A stretch of DNA of 64,000 nucleotides from Lachnoclostridium sp. An181 (GCF_002160325.1 NZ_NFKJ01000014.1:1-64000); one strand, 5' to 3'. Positions 1 to 8,480 are shown, counted from the stretch's first letter. Translations and numbers: made by a program. Notes: generated by a model from the sequence alone, not told the origin.

Positions 1-2
1 AT

Positions 3-95
3 CAAGTGGTAGGAGAAAAAAACCAATCCACAGTATCTCTAAACAGTATAGCATACAGACCTTGGAGAGGGTCTATAAATACTACTACTATATAA
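3..95 (+). CDS. C-terminal end of an upstream protein (partial)
   Basis: An open frame runs from the window edge to a TAA at 93-95. It encodes about 30 residues with a plausible secreted-protein composition and ends ...RPWRGSINTTTI. The stop lies 16 bases before the next ATG, with a ribosome-binding site between, which is what a two-gene operon would look like. No family is recognised. A second frame is also open over this short stretch, so the call rests on spacing and composition only. Confidence 0.35.
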   Translation, partial: QVVGEKNQSTVSLNSIAYRPWRGSINTTTI

Positions 96-111
96 TACGA
101 GGAGAAAAATT

Positions 112-963
112 ATGAGGTTTAAAAACATCTTAAAATATTTATCATTACTTTTAATTCTAAGTATTATTACAATAACTTCCACATCTTTTGCAAAAGCCGC
201 TGATTTAGACTTGCAAACAAAAGCAGAAATGTTCCTAAAAAAAATAGGAACTCCTGAAGAAATTATATCACAATTAGAACCTTGGAAAGTGGAACAGTTT
301 TATTTAAAATATGGGAATATGGAATATTTAAAATTTAGCGGATATGATAAACAAATTTTAGACGTTTCTGAAAACTCTGTATCAGAGGGAACTCCTCAGA
401 CTTACGGTAATATTCCAACTTCACAATTACAACTTAGTATTCTAACAGTGGATAATTATAATCCAAATACCAATGTGGTGTCGAGTGTTATTGTAGAATT
501 AAATTATAAGTGGTTAAAAAGACCATTTTTTACTATGACTGATGCCATGACATTTAACTGGGATAGTAATTTATTTGTATTAAAAGGGTTTTATGCACAA
601 TCTGGCTATATGATTAGGGACATGTATAACAGGAACCAATGGGCAGAAGTAGAATTTATAAATAGTCCTGCTCGTAGTACTTCTGGTGGAATTGGTTGGT
701 ATTTAGAAACAGGCAGAAATATAACGGTACCACCTTCATCAACAGTTATATCTAATAATCAAGGTGCGGCAAGTATCTTATTACATCCTAAACGTACTAT
801 ATATACAAATACGACCTTAAATAGCGATATGCATTTTAATTATGCACATCAAATTTTAGGAACAAATATTTCGTTAGGTATATCATCAGGTGGCCCAAGT
901 GCAGGTGTTTCTTTCTCAGGCGGATCATATGATGAGTTAGCTGCATATTATACTTACCATTAA
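112..963 (+). CDS. Secreted protein of unknown function, AT-rich gene
   Basis: The 283-residue product starts with a clear signal peptide: basic residues, a hydrophobic stretch at about 9-24, and an Ala-x-Ala-type site near AKAA (about 28-31). The mature part is rich in Thr, Ser, Asn, Tyr and aromatic residues, which suggests an extracellular beta-rich fold. It ends in a Gly/Ser-rich tail (GISSGGPSAGVSFSGG) and has no membrane anchor or sorting signal. I recognise no family. The start is supported by GAGGAG at about 99-104. The gene is far richer in A and T than the genes from 1.4 kb onward and sits beside an insertion-sequence remnant, so horizontal acquisition is likely. A secreted toxin, adhesin or immunity protein are all possible and none is shown. 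Confidence 0.8.
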   Translation: MRFKNILKYLSLLLILSIITITSTSFAKAADLDLQTKAEMFLKKIGTPEEIISQLEPWKVEQFYLKYGNMEYLKFSGYDKQILDVSENSVSEGTPQTYGNIPTSQLQLSILTVDNYNPNTNVVSSVIVELNYKWLKRPFFTMTDAMTFNWDSNLFVLKGFYAQSGYMIRDMYNRNQWAEVEFINSPARSTSGGIGWYLETGRNITVPPSSTVISNNQGAASILLHPKRTIYTNTTLNSDMHFNYAHQILGTNISLGISSGGPSAGVSFSGGSYDELAAYYTYH

Positions 964-1047
964 TTTTGAAAAGATTCAGATTTTGTGTAAAACGAAAAAT
1001 TTATATAAAATATATCATTAATGGTGAGGGACAAAACGAGACCGTTT

Positions 1048-1068
1048 CAAGTTGGACCTGTTGACAAA
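1048..1068 (+). repeat. Inverted repeat, one end of an IS remnant
   Basis: CAAGTTGGACCTGTTGACAAA matches, with one substitution and one indel, the reverse complement of 1273-1292. Similarity continues weakly outward. The pair brackets the transposase tail at 1140-1268 and is best read as the terminal inverted repeats of an internally deleted element. Confidence 0.55.
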
Positions 1069-1139
1069 CTCATTTCCCCAAGTCTATTTTTGTATATTTT
1101 CTTCTGGAATTGAATAGAAAGACTGGTAAATCCGGTTAT

Positions 1140-1268
1140 TCACACCGCTTTTACCAGCCTTTTGAGATTTAATGCAATTGCCGATAAGAAACATTCTTTC
1201 GTGGCTTTCTGGACGCCTCTTTTCTGTATCTTATTCAGTTTATATTCCAGACGGAAGGCCATTTTTCT
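1140..1268 (-). pseudogene. C-terminal fragment of a DDE-type transposase
   Basis: Read on the minus strand, this stretch encodes about 42 residues ending in TGA. It includes RLEYKLNKIQKRGVQKATKE and then SAIALNLKRLVKAV. That pattern (IQKRG..KAT....AIALNLKR) resembles the last residues of IS1182/IS5-like transposases. An in-frame TAA lies at 1269-1271 and no upstream catalytic part remains. With inverted repeats about 70 bases beyond the stop and immediately upstream, this looks like an IS reduced to roughly 250 bp. The family assignment is from memory of the motif. Confidence 0.6.
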
Positions 1269-1272
1269 TTAC

Positions 1273-1292
1273 TTTGTCAACAGGCCCACTTG
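1273..1292 (-). repeat. Inverted repeat, other end of the IS remnant
   Basis: Read on the minus strand this is CAAGTGGGCCTGTTGACAAA, the near-mate of 1048-1068. Its position directly before the surviving transposase tail implies that nearly all of the transposase gene between this end and the tail has been lost. Confidence 0.55.
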
Positions 1293-1312
1293 AGGACGCT
1301 CCCTCTCGTATC

Positions 1313-1340
1313 AGGAGCCGGCACAGGCCGGCTCCTTTTT
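1313..1340 (+). terminator. Intrinsic terminator
   Basis: AGGAGCCGGC and GCCGGCTCCT form a 10-bp GC-rich stem around ACAG, followed by TTTT on the plus strand. It sits just beyond the 3' end of the glucosidase operon, which arrives on the minus strand, so the hairpin may also serve that operon, although there is no T-tract on that side. Confidence 0.65.
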
Positions 1341-1368
1341 CTATACTATATTAAAAATATCTACCCTT

Positions 1369-3045
1369 CTAAAACTTCATCGCCATTGCCTCAAACGGCC
1401 TTAACGTCATCGACTTCTTTATCTCCTGACCCTCATAATTTCCAATCAAAATTTCACCTTTTCCCGGTTCAAACCCTTCCGGCATAGTAAACTCCTGCGT
1501 CTCTTTTCTGAAGTTGCAGATGACAAGCATTCTCTCCTGTCCAAGTGTCCTTGTATACACGTAGAGATTTTTGTCTTCCTCCATCAAAAGCTGATATTTT
1601 CCATAGACAATGATTTCGTGCTCTTTTCTAAGCCGGATGAGTTTCTGATAATAATGAAATACGGAATCCGCTCTTCCCATCTGCTCTTTTGCATTGATCT
1701 CTTTGTAATTTGGATTCACCTTGATCCACGGCACTCCATCTGTAAATCCTGCATTTCCGCTGTCATCCCACTGCATCGGCGTTCTGGCATTGTCCCTGCT
1801 TTTATAGCAAAGATAACGCATCATATCTTCCGGGGCGATCTGCCCGTTTTGGGTATACTGATGGTAGGCATTAATGCTCTCAATATCCCGAAAATCCTCT
1901 AGACTTTCAAAGGTTGTGTTTGTCATACCAAGCTCCTCGCCCTGATACACATACGGGGTTCCCTGCATCATATGAAGACATGTTCCAAGCATCTTTGCAG
2001 ATGCCTCCCGCAGCTCTTTTGTACTCGTATCGCCCAGCCTGGAGATCATCCTTGGCTGATCGTGGTTGCACCAATAAAGGCTGTTCCATGCCTTTCCATA
2101 GAGCTCATACTGCCATTTGGACAGCGTTTTCTTTAACTCCACAAGATCGATCTTTCTGTCATTCCATTTAAAAGATTCTCCCCCGTCCAAATCCATGTGT
2201 TCAAACTGGAAGACCATGTTGAGCTCCCGACCGTCCAGGTTTGCATATTTCTTTGCCTCCTCAATGGTCACGCCTGCACATTCCCCTACGGTCAGAAGAT
2301 CATATTTTGACAAAACTTTTTGATTCATTTCCTGCAAATATTCGTGTACATGAGGTCCATTGTGCACATACGGTCCAAAATCTCCGTACCCGTTCTCTCC
2401 CACTTTTCCATCCGGCAGCCCGGGTGTTTTGGAAATCATGCTGATGACATCCATGCGAAACCCATCAATGCCTTTTTGACACCACCAGTCCATCATCTCA
2501 AATACATCTTCTCTCACTTTTTCATTGTCCCAATTTAGGTCCGGCTGTTTTTTGGAAAAAAGATGAAGGTAGTACATCTGTGTCCTGCTGTCGTATTCCC
2601 ATGCCGGGCCGCCAAAGCAGGAACCCCAGTTGTTCGGTGCCTGGCCGTCTTTTCCCTCCCTCCATATATAATAGTCCCGGTACGGATTGTCCGCTGACTT
2701 TCTACTCTCCACAAACCAGGCATGTTCATCTGATGTATGGTTGACAACCAGATCCATCACGATCCGAATCCCCCGTTCATGGGCAGCGGCGAGCATTCTT
2801 TCGTAATCCTCCATTGTGCCGAAATCTTTCATGATCGCCTTGTAATCACTGATGTCATATCCATTGTCATCGTTTGGAGACTGGTACACCGGAGACAGCC
2901 AGATGACATCAATTCCGAGTTCTTTTAAATAATCCAGTTTTTCCGTAATGCCGTTTAAATCTCCGATCCCATCCCCATTGCTGTCATTGAAACTGCGCGG
3001 ATAAATCTGATAAACCACACTTTCTTTCCACCATGTCTTTTCCAT
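1369..3045 (-). CDS. malL: Oligo-1,6-glucosidase (GH13), cytoplasmic
   Basis: The 558-aa GH13 hydrolase releases glucose from the non-reducing end of short alpha-glucosides. The TIM-barrel regions are intact: DLVVNH at 98-103, nucleophile Asp199 in GFRMDV, acid/base Glu255 in VGEC, and Asp329 in NHDQP. This is the same numbering as the classic Bacillus oligo-1,6-glucosidase. Val200 after the nucleophile is the residue associated with alpha-1,6 preference (isomaltose, panose) in this subfamily. There is no signal peptide, so it acts on imported sugar. It is the last gene of the operon, 13 bases after the second glucosidase, with GAGGAGGAG before the ATG. Confidence 0.93.
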   Translation of the reverse strand: MEKTWWKESVVYQIYPRSFNDSNGDGIGDLNGITEKLDYLKELGIDVIWLSPVYQSPNDDNGYDISDYKAIMKDFGTMEDYERMLAAAHERGIRIVMDLVVNHTSDEHAWFVESRKSADNPYRDYYIWREGKDGQAPNNWGSCFGGPAWEYDSRTQMYYLHLFSKKQPDLNWDNEKVREDVFEMMDWWCQKGIDGFRMDVISMISKTPGLPDGKVGENGYGDFGPYVHNGPHVHEYLQEMNQKVLSKYDLLTVGECAGVTIEEAKKYANLDGRELNMVFQFEHMDLDGGESFKWNDRKIDLVELKKTLSKWQYELYGKAWNSLYWCNHDQPRMISRLGDTSTKELREASAKMLGTCLHMMQGTPYVYQGEELGMTNTTFESLEDFRDIESINAYHQYTQNGQIAPEDMMRYLCYKSRDNARTPMQWDDSGNAGFTDGVPWIKVNPNYKEINAKEQMGRADSVFHYYQKLIRLRKEHEIIVYGKYQLLMEEDKNLYVYTRTLGQERMLVICNFRKETQEFTMPEGFEPGKGEILIGNYEGQEIKKSMTLRPFEAMAMKF

Positions 3046-3058
3046 TTTCGCTCCTCCT

Positions 3059-4720
3059 CTATGCTAAAACCAATGCCTGGAAAGGCTGTAATTCCACTTG
3101 TCCAAAACAGCTTTCCTCAGTCTTGTAATTCGAAAGGACAATTTTTCTCTCCTCATTCCCTAAAGAAATCTTCTGATTTTCCCCAAGAAAATTTAGGACA
3201 ATGAGTAGTTTTTTCCCATCCCTCACCCTTTCATAGGCGATCACATCTTTTTCTTCCTCCAAAGCCGGATAGATTTCTCCGTAAGTGAGAAGTTCCCTGT
3301 ACTCATCTGACTTGCGAAGTGCAGTCAGTTTCCGGTAATAGTCAAGCACACTGCCTTCCCGCTCCTCTTTCTTTACATTGATGGTCCGGTAATTGTCATT
3401 GACCGGCAAAGCAGGTTTTCCGGTCGTAAAACCTGCCTGTTCACTGTCATCCCACTGCATTGGCGTTCTGGCGTGATCACGGCTTCTCCTGTTTGCCATG
3501 TCCAGGCACTCCTCCTCCGTACATCCTTCTTTTTTCGCTCTGTCATATTGTCCCCACAGCATGATATCCTCATATTCACGGATGTCGGAAAAAGTGCTGT
3601 TCGTCATTCCGATCTCCTCTCCCTGGTAAATGAAAGGAATTCCTCTAAGCATCAGATTCATGGTCGCCAGCATTGTCTGGCTCTCATACCCTACCTGTTT
3701 TGGGAACCATTTTTCCGCAGCCCTTGGCTGATCGTGGTTTTCCAGTACAACTGAGAGAAAACTTTCTGCTTCTTGTGCCATGGACTGGCTTTCAAACAAC
3801 TTTTCCTTTACCATGGTGGCATTTACCTCAACCGGACGGTACCACTGGAAAAGTTCCACATCAAGCTCCATGTAGCTAAAATCAAAAATGCTGGAAAAAA
3901 GGCCGTCCGGTCCAATATATTCTCTTAATTTTGCCGCATCCACTCCGGACATTTCTGCAACGGAAAATGCATCGTATACGTCAAATGTCTCTTCTCTCAT
4001 CTCTTTTAAGAAGACTTCGATTCCAGGATAATTGGAGGAAACTTCAGATAAAGCGGCAAGTCCGTCAGCTCCATCGGCCGGAAGACTTTTATAGGAAGGA
4101 TCTTTTTTGATGTACGTGATTGCATCTACCCGGAATCCTCCAAGCCCCTTTTTAAGCCACCAGTTCATCATATCGTAAATCTCCCGGCGCAGTTGCGGGT
4201 TTTCCCAATTCAGATCCGGTTGTTCCTTTGCAAACGTATGATAATAATAGTATGGTGTTCCCTTGATCGGCTCCCATACGCTTCCCCCGAAGATGGAGCG
4301 CCAGTTATTCGGCGCTTTTCCGTCTTTTCCTTCTTTGATGATAAAGTAATCTCCATATGGTCCTTTTGGATCCTTTAACGCCTTCTTAAACCACTCATGC
4401 TCGCTGGAGCAGTGATTCACAACTAAGTCCATCAAAACCTTGAGCCCTTTTTGTTTTGCTTTTAATAGCAGTTCGTCCATGTCCTCCATTGTACCAAAAA
4501 TTGGATCAATGGCATAATAATCGGAAATGTCATACCCATTGTCTTTCATGGGAGATTTGTAGATGGGACTGATCCAGATCATATCCACCCCTACACTCTT
4601 GATATAGTCCAGTTTTTCTATGATTCCTCTTACATCGCCAATCCCGTCCCCGTTAGTGTCCTTAAAACTCCTTGGATAAACCTGATAAACGATTTTTTCA
4701 TTCCACCATTTTTTCTTCAT
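3059..4720 (-). CDS. Alpha-glucosidase (GH13), maltase-type preference predicted
   Basis: This 553-aa GH13 protein is a paralog of the downstream gene. Catalytic residues are Asp199 (GFRVDA), Glu256 (VAEMSG) and Asp330 (ENHDQP). The residue after the nucleophile is Ala200 rather than Val, which in this subfamily goes with alpha-1,4 hydrolysis (maltose, maltotriose). It is cytoplasmic with no signal peptide. It lies 18 bases after the permease gene in the same operon, so the two enzymes probably divide the work on mixed-linkage glucosides. Linkage preference is inferred from one residue; sucrose- or trehalulose-type substrates cannot be excluded. Confidence 0.9.
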   Translation of the reverse strand: MKKKWWNEKIVYQVYPRSFKDTNGDGIGDVRGIIEKLDYIKSVGVDMIWISPIYKSPMKDNGYDISDYYAIDPIFGTMEDMDELLLKAKQKGLKVLMDLVVNHCSSEHEWFKKALKDPKGPYGDYFIIKEGKDGKAPNNWRSIFGGSVWEPIKGTPYYYYHTFAKEQPDLNWENPQLRREIYDMMNWWLKKGLGGFRVDAITYIKKDPSYKSLPADGADGLAALSEVSSNYPGIEVFLKEMREETFDVYDAFSVAEMSGVDAAKLREYIGPDGLFSSIFDFSYMELDVELFQWYRPVEVNATMVKEKLFESQSMAQEAESFLSVVLENHDQPRAAEKWFPKQVGYESQTMLATMNLMLRGIPFIYQGEEIGMTNSTFSDIREYEDIMLWGQYDRAKKEGCTEEECLDMANRRSRDHARTPMQWDDSEQAGFTTGKPALPVNDNYRTINVKKEEREGSVLDYYRKLTALRKSDEYRELLTYGEIYPALEEEKDVIAYERVRDGKKLLIVLNFLGENQKISLGNEERKIVLSNYKTEESCFGQVELQPFQALVLA

Positions 4721-4738
4721 GCCTTATCTCCTTGTCTC

Positions 4739-5584
4739 TTATTTCACTGCTCCGTTTGTCACACCATTTATGATAGCCTTTTGTGCAAACAGATAGAATA
4801 TCAGAATCGGCAGCAATGCCAACAAATAAGATGCAAACGCCACATTATAATTTGTCCCGAATGTGGACTGGAACAAAAGCTGTGCCAGCGGCAGTGTTGT
4901 GGAGCTTTCATCCCCTCCGCTTAAAATGACAAGCGGCATCATGACATCGTTCCATGTAGACAGCGCTGTCATGATCGCAACTGTCGCATGCATTGGTTTC
5001 ATCATCGGGAAGATTACTTTCCAAAATACTGTCCAGTGGTTTGCCCCGTCCACATAAGCTGCCTCCTCAAGTGCGATCGGTATGTTTTTCAGATACCCTG
5101 TGTACAAAAGGGTATTGATCGGCATATTAAATACAATGTATAAAAGTATCAGCCCAAACCGGTTGTCTAATCCCATGATGCTGACTTCTTTTACAAGGGG
5201 CAGCATGAGCATGGAAAATGGAACAAACATCCCACAGATAAAATACAGATAGATGCCTTTAAAATATTTGCTTTTTGCCATATTCCTTCCGATTGCATAG
5301 GCTGCTATGGAATTTAAAAAGATAACACCTATGACAGCACCTGCTGTGATGACAAAACTATTCCACAATGTATGGAAGAAATTCGTTGTCTCAATGGCCT
5401 CAATAAAGTTGTGAAAGGACCACTCTTTTGGAAGGGAAAGCAGCCCTGCAATATTCGTTGTCATGTCGGAAGGATTTTTAAAAGCAATGACGATTGTCAT
5501 ATACAGCGGAAAAAGGATCGTCACAAGCCCCACTGCCAAAAGCAGTGTCATCCAGATATTTTTCTTTTCCTTCTTTGTACGCAT
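4739..5584 (-). CDS. Sugar ABC transporter permease, MalG type
   Basis: This 281-aa inner-membrane permease has about six hydrophobic segments, the first at residues 11-33. The cytoplasmic EAA loop that contacts the ATPase is present (EEAAYVDGANHWTVFWKVIF, in the C-terminal half). It pairs with the MalF-type gene upstream, whose stop codon overlaps its start region. No ATPase gene is encoded in this operon, so the importer probably uses a shared MsmK/UgpC-type ATPase encoded elsewhere, as many Firmicute sugar importers do. Confidence 0.93.
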   Translation of the reverse strand: MRTKKEKKNIWMTLLLAVGLVTILFPLYMTIVIAFKNPSDMTTNIAGLLSLPKEWSFHNFIEAIETTNFFHTLWNSFVITAGAVIGVIFLNSIAAYAIGRNMAKSKYFKGIYLYFICGMFVPFSMLMLPLVKEVSIMGLDNRFGLILLYIVFNMPINTLLYTGYLKNIPIALEEAAYVDGANHWTVFWKVIFPMMKPMHATVAIMTALSTWNDVMMPLVILSGGDESSTTLPLAQLLFQSTFGTNYNVAFASYLLALLPILIFYLFAQKAIINGVTNGAVK

Positions 5585-6447
5585 TACAGCTGCACCTCCC
5601 TTTTATTCAATACTTTCATCTGGAACAAAGATATCAGTACAATGACTACAAAGTAGATAACAGAGTTCGCAGATTGGTATCCAAACTGATCAGCTGTCAT
5701 TCCTGCCTTATAGATCAACATGGAGATCGACTCTGTAGACTGTGCAGGTCCTCCGTTTGTCAAGGACATGATCTGGTCAAACACCATGAGGAAGTTTCTC
5801 ATGCACAGCACCATATTGATTGTAAAAAACGGCGCTATCAAAGGGAATGTCAGTTTCCAGAACCGTTTCCATCCTGTAGCTCCGTCAATGGCCCCCGCCT
5901 CATAGACGTCCTCCGGAACTGTCTGCAGACCGGAAATATAGATGATCGTATTGAACGCAATGGACTGCCACGCCACAACGATGACAACGCCGATCCACGC
6001 AAGACTCGTATTTCCAAGGATACTCACGCTGAGCGTCTCGTTTCCGACCATCTTTCCAAACTCCGGCACAATAAAAGTAAAGATGTAATTGAAAATATAA
6101 CCGACGATCAAACCTCCAAGAATATTCGGCAGAAAATACATGCCTCTGAAAAATCCTTTTGCCTTAATTTTTGAATTTAAAAGAAGGGCCAGACACATGC
6201 TCAAAATATTGACTACGATTGTACATACAATTGCAAACTTAAACGTGAACACATAGGAGTTCAGTACCCTCTCGTCTTTGAACAATTCTATGTAATTTGA
6301 TAATCCGACAAAATCATAACTTCCAAATCCTTTAAAGTTTGTCACACTGTACATCAGTCCCCGGATGAGCGGAAACGTATGAAAGGTGAAAAACAGCGCA
6401 ACCATTGGAAGTGTAAAAAGAATGTGGATTCTCTTTTGCTTTTTCAT
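5584..6447 (-). CDS. Sugar ABC transporter permease, MalF type
   Basis: The 287-aa permease has about six membrane segments and an EAA-type loop (YEAGAIDGATGWKRFWKLTF, around residues 181-200). It forms the heterodimeric channel with the downstream MalG-type protein. The gene starts one base from the end of the solute-binding protein gene and ends on the first codon of the next, so translation is probably coupled through the operon. It lacks the long N-terminal extension of enteric MalF, as is usual in Firmicutes. Confidence 0.93.
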   Translation of the reverse strand: MKKQKRIHILFTLPMVALFFTFHTFPLIRGLMYSVTNFKGFGSYDFVGLSNYIELFKDERVLNSYVFTFKFAIVCTIVVNILSMCLALLLNSKIKAKGFFRGMYFLPNILGGLIVGYIFNYIFTFIVPEFGKMVGNETLSVSILGNTSLAWIGVVIVVAWQSIAFNTIIYISGLQTVPEDVYEAGAIDGATGWKRFWKLTFPLIAPFFTINMVLCMRNFLMVFDQIMSLTNGGPAQSTESISMLIYKAGMTADQFGYQSANSVIYFVVIVLISLFQMKVLNKREVQL

Positions 6448-6448
6448 C

Positions 6449-7705
6449 TCACTTCTCCTCCTTCAGCTTTCGGATAATATCCTTATTGGCTTTCTGCCAT
6501 TCTTTATCTATCCTGTTTAAAAAATTGTCTTTGTCCCCGTCGATCAGATAGGTCTGTACAAGCTCCGCATAAGGAATGGCTGCATTGTAGACAGACTGTG
6601 CACTCATAACAAGGTCTTCCTCCTCAAAATAATGTTTGACCTCGTCAAGCTGTTTTGCATAAGTGAACTCTCCTTCAATCGCAGGAACAGCTGTCTGTTC
6701 ATCCATATACTGCTGCATACTGTCCTCTTCCGTCAAAAACTCAATAAACCGCATACATTCTTCTTTGTGCTCTGTAGTCCGAAACAGAGAAAACATCAAA
6801 TCAATCTGCGTTGTCATATGGTTGTCCTCTTCGTTTTCTGTGACAGGCAGCACAAACATGCCGATATTGGCATCCGGGTTTGTCTGCAGGATCACCGGAA
6901 GAGCCCAGTTTCCCTGAAGGAACATGGCTGCCTCTCCGTTGGCAAAACTTACGCAGGCATCATTATAACCGTATCCAAACAAATCTTCCTGCCCAAAACC
7001 GGAAAGTTCTTTCATCTGATCCGCACATCCATCATAGGCATCTTTTAAGGTAGCCTCCCCTTGATTGACCTTTGTGTACAAATCCTCTTCCACTGTATTC
7101 GCAACAATCGCTCCCCACGGCGCAGACACATTCCATGCATCTTTAAATCCGAACACACATGGGGTCACGGAATTTTTTTTCAATTTCTCGCAAAGTGCGG
7201 TGTATTCACTCCATGTCTTTGGCACCGAAAGCCCGTTTTCTTTGAAAATATCTTTATTATAAAGCACTACATTTGCATTTCCCGCAAATGGAACCGCATA
7301 CTCACCTTTTTTTGGTATGGATTCCAGCTGTTTTGCCATGTCGCGGTATACTGGTTTCACTTTATCGAGCACTTCTTCCCCATTAAGATCTAAAAACATG
7401 TCAGAATCCACAAAACTGGTGTAGCTGGAATCTCCAAGCACAGCCACCATGTCCGGCTCGTCGTTTTTGATCAGCCTTGTCTTCAAAATGGAGATCGGGT
7501 CTGACGGTGCCGACATTTCCACATGGATATCCGGGTTCTCGTCCTCAAACTTTTCAATCAATGACTCAAATGTCGCAATACACTCTCTTTTTCCAAGGAA
7601 AAATTCAATGGTCGTACCATCCGTGCCCTCTTCCTTTGCACACCCTGCAAACAGACAGGATGCCAACATCAAGCCAAGGACCATTGCCATCTTTTTAATC
7701 TTCAT
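6449..7705 (-). CDS. Extracellular solute-binding lipoprotein for alpha-glucosides
   Basis: This 418-aa family 1 binding protein has a lipoprotein signal peptide with lipobox LFAGC and acylated Cys22, so it is anchored on the outer face of the membrane. The body shows the usual two-lobe binding-protein pattern (VLYNKDIFKENGL, PKTWSEY, GEAAMFLQGNWA). It should capture malto- or isomalto-oligosaccharides for the two permeases downstream. The start overlaps the end of the acetyltransferase gene by 11 bases and is preceded by GAGGAGG. Substrate is inferred from the two glucosidases in the operon. Confidence 0.9.
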   Translation of the reverse strand: MKIKKMAMVLGLMLASCLFAGCAKEEGTDGTTIEFFLGKRECIATFESLIEKFEDENPDIHVEMSAPSDPISILKTRLIKNDEPDMVAVLGDSSYTSFVDSDMFLDLNGEEVLDKVKPVYRDMAKQLESIPKKGEYAVPFAGNANVVLYNKDIFKENGLSVPKTWSEYTALCEKLKKNSVTPCVFGFKDAWNVSAPWGAIVANTVEEDLYTKVNQGEATLKDAYDGCADQMKELSGFGQEDLFGYGYNDACVSFANGEAAMFLQGNWALPVILQTNPDANIGMFVLPVTENEEDNHMTTQIDLMFSLFRTTEHKEECMRFIEFLTEEDSMQQYMDEQTAVPAIEGEFTYAKQLDEVKHYFEEEDLVMSAQSVYNAAIPYAELVQTYLIDGDKDNFLNRIDKEWQKANKDIIRKLKEEK

Positions 7706-8330
7706 GCCCGTTTGCCTCCTCTTTTTTTTGACTCAGATAAAGCTCCTTTTGTCTGTTCCAATACCTGGCATCTTCTTCGGTGAGTTCACGCAGTACTTTG
7801 CATGGATTGCCGACTGCAATCGTGTTTGCCGGGATGTCTTTTGTCACGACTGATCCGGAACCAATGATCACATTGTCTCCGATCGTTACTCCCGGATTCA
7901 GGACAACATTTCCTCCAACCCAGACATTATTCCCAATGGTCACCGGCTTTCCAAACTCAATTCCAAAGTTGCGCACGTCCGCATCCAGCGGATGTCCTGC
8001 GGCGTAAATCCCAACTCTTGGTCCAAACATTACATTGTCCCCAATCCGCACATCACACACATCCAGGACGATCAGATCATAATTTGCATAGAAATAGTCA
8101 CCCACATAGATATTCCTGCCATAATCACAGTGAAACGGCGGTTCAATGTACGGTGCTTTTCCTGCGTTTCCCAAAAGTTTTCTCAAGATTTCTTCCCTGT
8201 ACTCCATTTCCTCTTCAGTTGTACGATTGTAAAGTCTTGTGAGAACTCTGGACTGCCTCATCTCTTCCTTCAGCTGCCTATCCACTGGACAATACATCAT
8301 ACCTGCGAGCATTTTCTCTTTCTCCGTCAT
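7695..8330 (-). CDS. maa: Maltose/galactoside O-acetyltransferase
   Basis: This 211-aa left-handed beta-helix acetyltransferase (NodL/LacA/Maa group) transfers acetyl from acetyl-CoA to a sugar hydroxyl. Visible features are the N-terminal Maa segment (EKMLAGMMYCP), the catalytic His113 in AAGHPLDADVR, and hexapeptide repeats such as VTIGDNVIIGSGSVV. It is the first gene of the glucosidase operon, with GGAGGT before the ATG and promoter plus operators directly upstream. Such enzymes are thought to acetylate surplus or non-metabolised sugars so that they can leave the cell; the substrate here is not shown. Confidence 0.92.
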   Translation of the reverse strand: MTEKEKMLAGMMYCPVDRQLKEEMRQSRVLTRLYNRTTEEEMEYREEILRKLLGNAGKAPYIEPPFHCDYGRNIYVGDYFYANYDLIVLDVCDVRIGDNVMFGPRVGIYAAGHPLDADVRNFGIEFGKPVTIGNNVWVGGNVVLNPGVTIGDNVIIGSGSVVTKDIPANTIAVGNPCKVLRELTEEDARYWNRQKELYLSQKKEEANGHED

Positions 8331-8346
8331 AATTCCACCTCCATAG

Positions 8347-8360
8347 GTTTTACGTTAAAC
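8347..8360 (-). promoter_or_regulatory. LacI-type operator O1, downstream of the start site
   Basis: GTTTTACGTTAAAC is a near-palindrome centred on CG, which is typical of LacI-family operators. It lies about 5-18 bases downstream of the predicted transcription start of the maa-glucosidase operon. An identical copy lies 56 bases away at 8403-8416. Confidence 0.7.
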
Positions 8361-8371
8361 TTTATATTGTT

Positions 8372-8400
8372 ATCATAGCAACTACGCTTTAGTTTTTCAA
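8372..8400 (-). promoter_or_regulatory. Sigma-A promoter of the alpha-glucoside operon
   Basis: On the minus strand: TTGAAA (8395-8400), a 17-base spacer, and TATGAT (8372-8377). Transcription should begin near 8365 and run through maa, the importer genes and both glucosidases to 1369. Identical operators abut it on both sides. Confidence 0.8.
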
Positions 8401-8402
8401 TA

Positions 8403-8416
8403 GTTTTACGTTAAAC
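8403..8416 (-). promoter_or_regulatory. LacI-type operator O2, upstream of -35
   Basis: This is an exact second copy of GTTTTACGTTAAAC, three bases upstream of the -35 box. The 56-base centre-to-centre distance is a little over five helical turns, compatible with a repressor holding both sites across the promoter. The LacI-family gene at 15997-17040 is the nearest candidate regulator. Confidence 0.68.
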
Positions 8417-8480
8417 CATCATTTTATATAATATTTATATTATTAATTTGTGCATTTTGTCCATTCCATAATATAAAAGA

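Noticed and set aside
91-96. TATAAT as promoter of the secreted-protein gene
   Set aside because: The start site would fall on the ribosome-binding site 10 bases before the ATG, leaving no usable leader, and no -35 lies at proper distance.
5494-6174. Plus-strand open frame of 226 codons
   Set aside because: Antisense to the MalF-type permease; low-complexity composition and no ribosome-binding site.
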